Below are positions 42,400 to 43,924 of a stretch of 43,924 nucleotides of DNA, piece by piece. Both the position numbers and the translations under genes were made by a program. Position 1 is the first letter of the stretch. Every line of letters starts with the position of its first letter. Origin of the DNA: Candidatus Aminicenantota bacterium (lineage in GTDB: Bacteria; Acidobacteriota; Aminicenantia; Aminicenantales; Saccharicenantaceae); the NCBI GenBank assembly GCA_013178315.1, contig JABLWX010000008.1, positions 1 to 43,924 of the forward strand, given 5' to 3'. Below the pieces are notes generated by a model that was not told the origin of the DNA, ran no database searches, and saw nothing but the letters and a program-made list of their open reading frames with translations.

Positions 42400-43632
42400 A
42401 TGTTTGATGCCTACCTGACAGCTGCCATCTGGCTGGGCCTGGCCATCGTGGCCACCATCCTGGCCAGCCGCCTCAAGATCTCCATGGCCCTGATGGAAAT
42501 CATGGTGGGAGCGCTGGCCGGTTACCTGGTGGTTCGCTACTTCGGGGAATCAGCCCTGTCACCCAACGCCGACTGGCTCAGGTTCGTGGCCGGGGCCGGA
42601 GCCATCCTGCTGACTTTCCTGGCCGGGGCCGAGCTCGACCCGCAGTCGCTCCGGGCCAAGCTCAAGGAATCCACAGTCATCGGCTTCATTGGATTCCTGG
42701 CCCCCTTCCTGGGTTGCGCCGCCATCGCCCGCTTCCTGCTCCACTGGGACCTGCGAGCCAGCCTCCTGGCCGGAATCGCCCTCAGCACCACCTCCATGGC
42801 CGTGGTCTACTCGGTCATGCTGGAATTCGGATTCAACAAGACCGAATTCGGCAAGGGTGTCCTGGGGTCCTGCTTCGTCAATGACCTGGGGACGGTTATC
42901 GGCCTGGGCTTGATTTTTGCCCCGTTCACCTACCGCACGGTCATCTTCGTAGTGGTCTCGGTCCTGGTGTTCATTTTCCTGCCCGGGGTTACCGGGTACC
43001 TGATCAAAAAATTTGCCTACAAGACGGCTGCCGTTCGCACCAAGTGGATTCTTTTCCTGCTATTCGGCCTTGGCGCCCTGGCCCTCTGGTCCGGGAGCGA
43101 AGCCGTGCTGCCTGCCTATATTATAGGAATGGTCCTGGCCGGAACCGTGAGCCGCGACCATTTCTTCATCCGCCGCCTGAGAACCCTGACCATCGGCTTC
43201 CTGACCCCGTTCTATTTCCTGCGCGCCGGCTTCCTGATGTCCATCCCGGCCGTAGTGGCCGGCCCGCTGGTGTTCCTGGTCCTGTTCACCGGGAAGGTTA
43301 TCTCCAAGATATTCGGCCTCTACCCGGCCATCAAGAGCTTCCGAAAGAACCATGTCAAGGAGACCTGGTATTACACCCTGATGATGTCCACCGGACTGAC
43401 CTTCGGCACGATCTCGGCCCTGTACGGGCTTACCCATAACATCGTGAGCCGCGAACAGTATTCCTTCCTGGTAGCCGCGGTCATTGCCAGCGCCGTCATT
43501 CCGACGCTCGTCGCCAACAGGTTCTTCTTGCCCGAACACCTGCTGCCGACCCCGATTTCCGAGGAAGAAGAAATACCTGAAGAATCGCCGTCCGCCCCGG
43601 CCCCGGCTTCCGAGCCCGAATCGCTGCATTAA
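42400..43632 (+). CDS. Cation:proton antiporter, CPA2 (Na_H_Exchanger) family
   Basis: An inner-membrane antiporter that exchanges Na+ or K+ for protons. The 410-residue chain has about 11-12 hydrophobic helices, including LEIMVGALAGYLVVR-like TM2, FLAGAELDPQSLRAKLKES, STTSMAVVYSVMLEFGFNKTEFGKGVLGSCFVNDLGTVIGLGL (with the ND pair typical of CPA2 ion sites) and PAYIIGMVLAG. No TrkA/RCK regulatory domain follows; instead there is a short acidic and Pro/Ala-rich tail. GGAGGT five bases before ATG 42400 decides the start; the GTG at 42385 includes that site. It has its own strong promoter. Ion specificity cannot be told from sequence. Confidence 0.88.
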   Translation: MFDAYLTAAIWLGLAIVATILASRLKISMALMEIMVGALAGYLVVRYFGESALSPNADWLRFVAGAGAILLTFLAGAELDPQSLRAKLKESTVIGFIGFLAPFLGCAAIARFLLHWDLRASLLAGIALSTTSMAVVYSVMLEFGFNKTEFGKGVLGSCFVNDLGTVIGLGLIFAPFTYRTVIFVVVSVLVFIFLPGVTGYLIKKFAYKTAAVRTKWILFLLFGLGALALWSGSEAVLPAYIIGMVLAGTVSRDHFFIRRLRTLTIGFLTPFYFLRAGFLMSIPAVVAGPLVFLVLFTGKVISKIFGLYPAIKSFRKNHVKETWYYTLMMSTGLTFGTISALYGLTHNIVSREQYSFLVAAVIASAVIPTLVANRFFLPEHLLPTPISEEEEIPEESPSAPAPASEPESLH

Positions 43633-43924
43633 AATAAAATTAGCTCGGCCTTCTTCATTCAAAAGCTTTCAATAAAAGGCATATAGGTTTATTTCTTCTG
43701 ACTGCGAAATAACACATTCGCTTATCAAATCAATCACAAAGAGCAGCCTATAATAAAAAATTAAAAAGCTATCATAATACTCACTAATTCTTCCTTTTTG
43801 GATCGGAATTTAAATCATTCTAAACAAGTGAAGAATTCACCAAGAAAAACGTAATAAAGCGTCGATCAATAATAACACTTGATATTTGGCAGTGAATTCC
43901 CAATTTTTAATTCTTTAGTAATAG
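43633..43924. other. AT-rich end of the window without a gene
   Basis: Nothing convincing seen: no frame, strong hairpin or repeat of the families above. Base use becomes AT-rich. Confidence 0.4.

Overview
The window looks like chromosomal DNA of a Gram-negative, GC-rich, probably anaerobic heterotroph. Many products carry signal peptides, two genes encode outer-membrane beta-barrels (a DUF5916 protein and a small AT-rich barrel), and there are secreted peptidases (M55, S8, M28) and anaerobe-type proteins (flavodiiron FprA, NapH-like polyferredoxin, DUF438/hemerythrin, C_GCAxxG_C_C). From memory, this mix of DUF5916, M28, exported Memo and multi-PAS kinases resembles Acidobacteriota/Aminicenantota-type genomes. 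That is inference only; the window has no rRNA marker. No tRNA, rRNA, CRISPR array or prophage was seen.

Layout. 0-2.3 kb: the end of thiL and a PAS histidine kinase split by a -1 frameshift at an A12 run. 2.3-6.2 kb: a PhoD-like phosphatase relative that has lost its metal ligands, then an exported D-aminopeptidase. 6.8-8.5 kb: a small membrane protein plus GT2 glycosyltransferase operon and a C_GCAxxG_C_C protein. 8.5-12.1 kb: an AT-rich island with a subtilase and a barrel protein. 12.1-23.7 kb: mostly single genes, namely an exported tyrosine phosphatase, DUF438/hemerythrin/PAS protein, anchored RidA, RRM RNA-binding protein with a switch-like leader, exported Memo-family protein, pyrB, a secreted protein of unknown function, an SDR/PP-loop pair and mscL. 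24.0-31.0 kb: a signalling operon of YfiR-like periplasmic protein, YfiN-like diguanylate cyclase and a six-PAS histidine kinase. 31.6-43.6 kb: M28 peptidase, a REP-associated tyrosine transposase (RAYT), DUF5916 barrel, a second diguanylate cyclase, polyferredoxin, flavodiiron protein, YciI protein and a CPA2 antiporter.

The most striking structure is a family of 13 short palindromes with GGGGACAC/GTGTCCCC arms. Twelve lie between 33.4 and 42.3 kb, around and beyond the RAYT gene, and one lies at 7.8 kb. Most sit 3-12 bases after a stop codon and end in a T-run, so they look like mobile REP elements that also serve as intrinsic terminators. The RAYT gene is flanked by two copies on each side in inverted orientation, and one copy encodes its C-terminal tail. 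The second notable structure is the leader of the RRM gene, where one segment can pair either with the Shine-Dalgarno sequence or with an upstream copy of it, a candidate cold-responsive or autoregulatory RNA switch.

Many genes have good sigma-70-type promoters that can be read directly (pyrB, antiporter, polyferredoxin, secreted unknown, phosphatase), several with an extended TGC-TATnAT -10 element.
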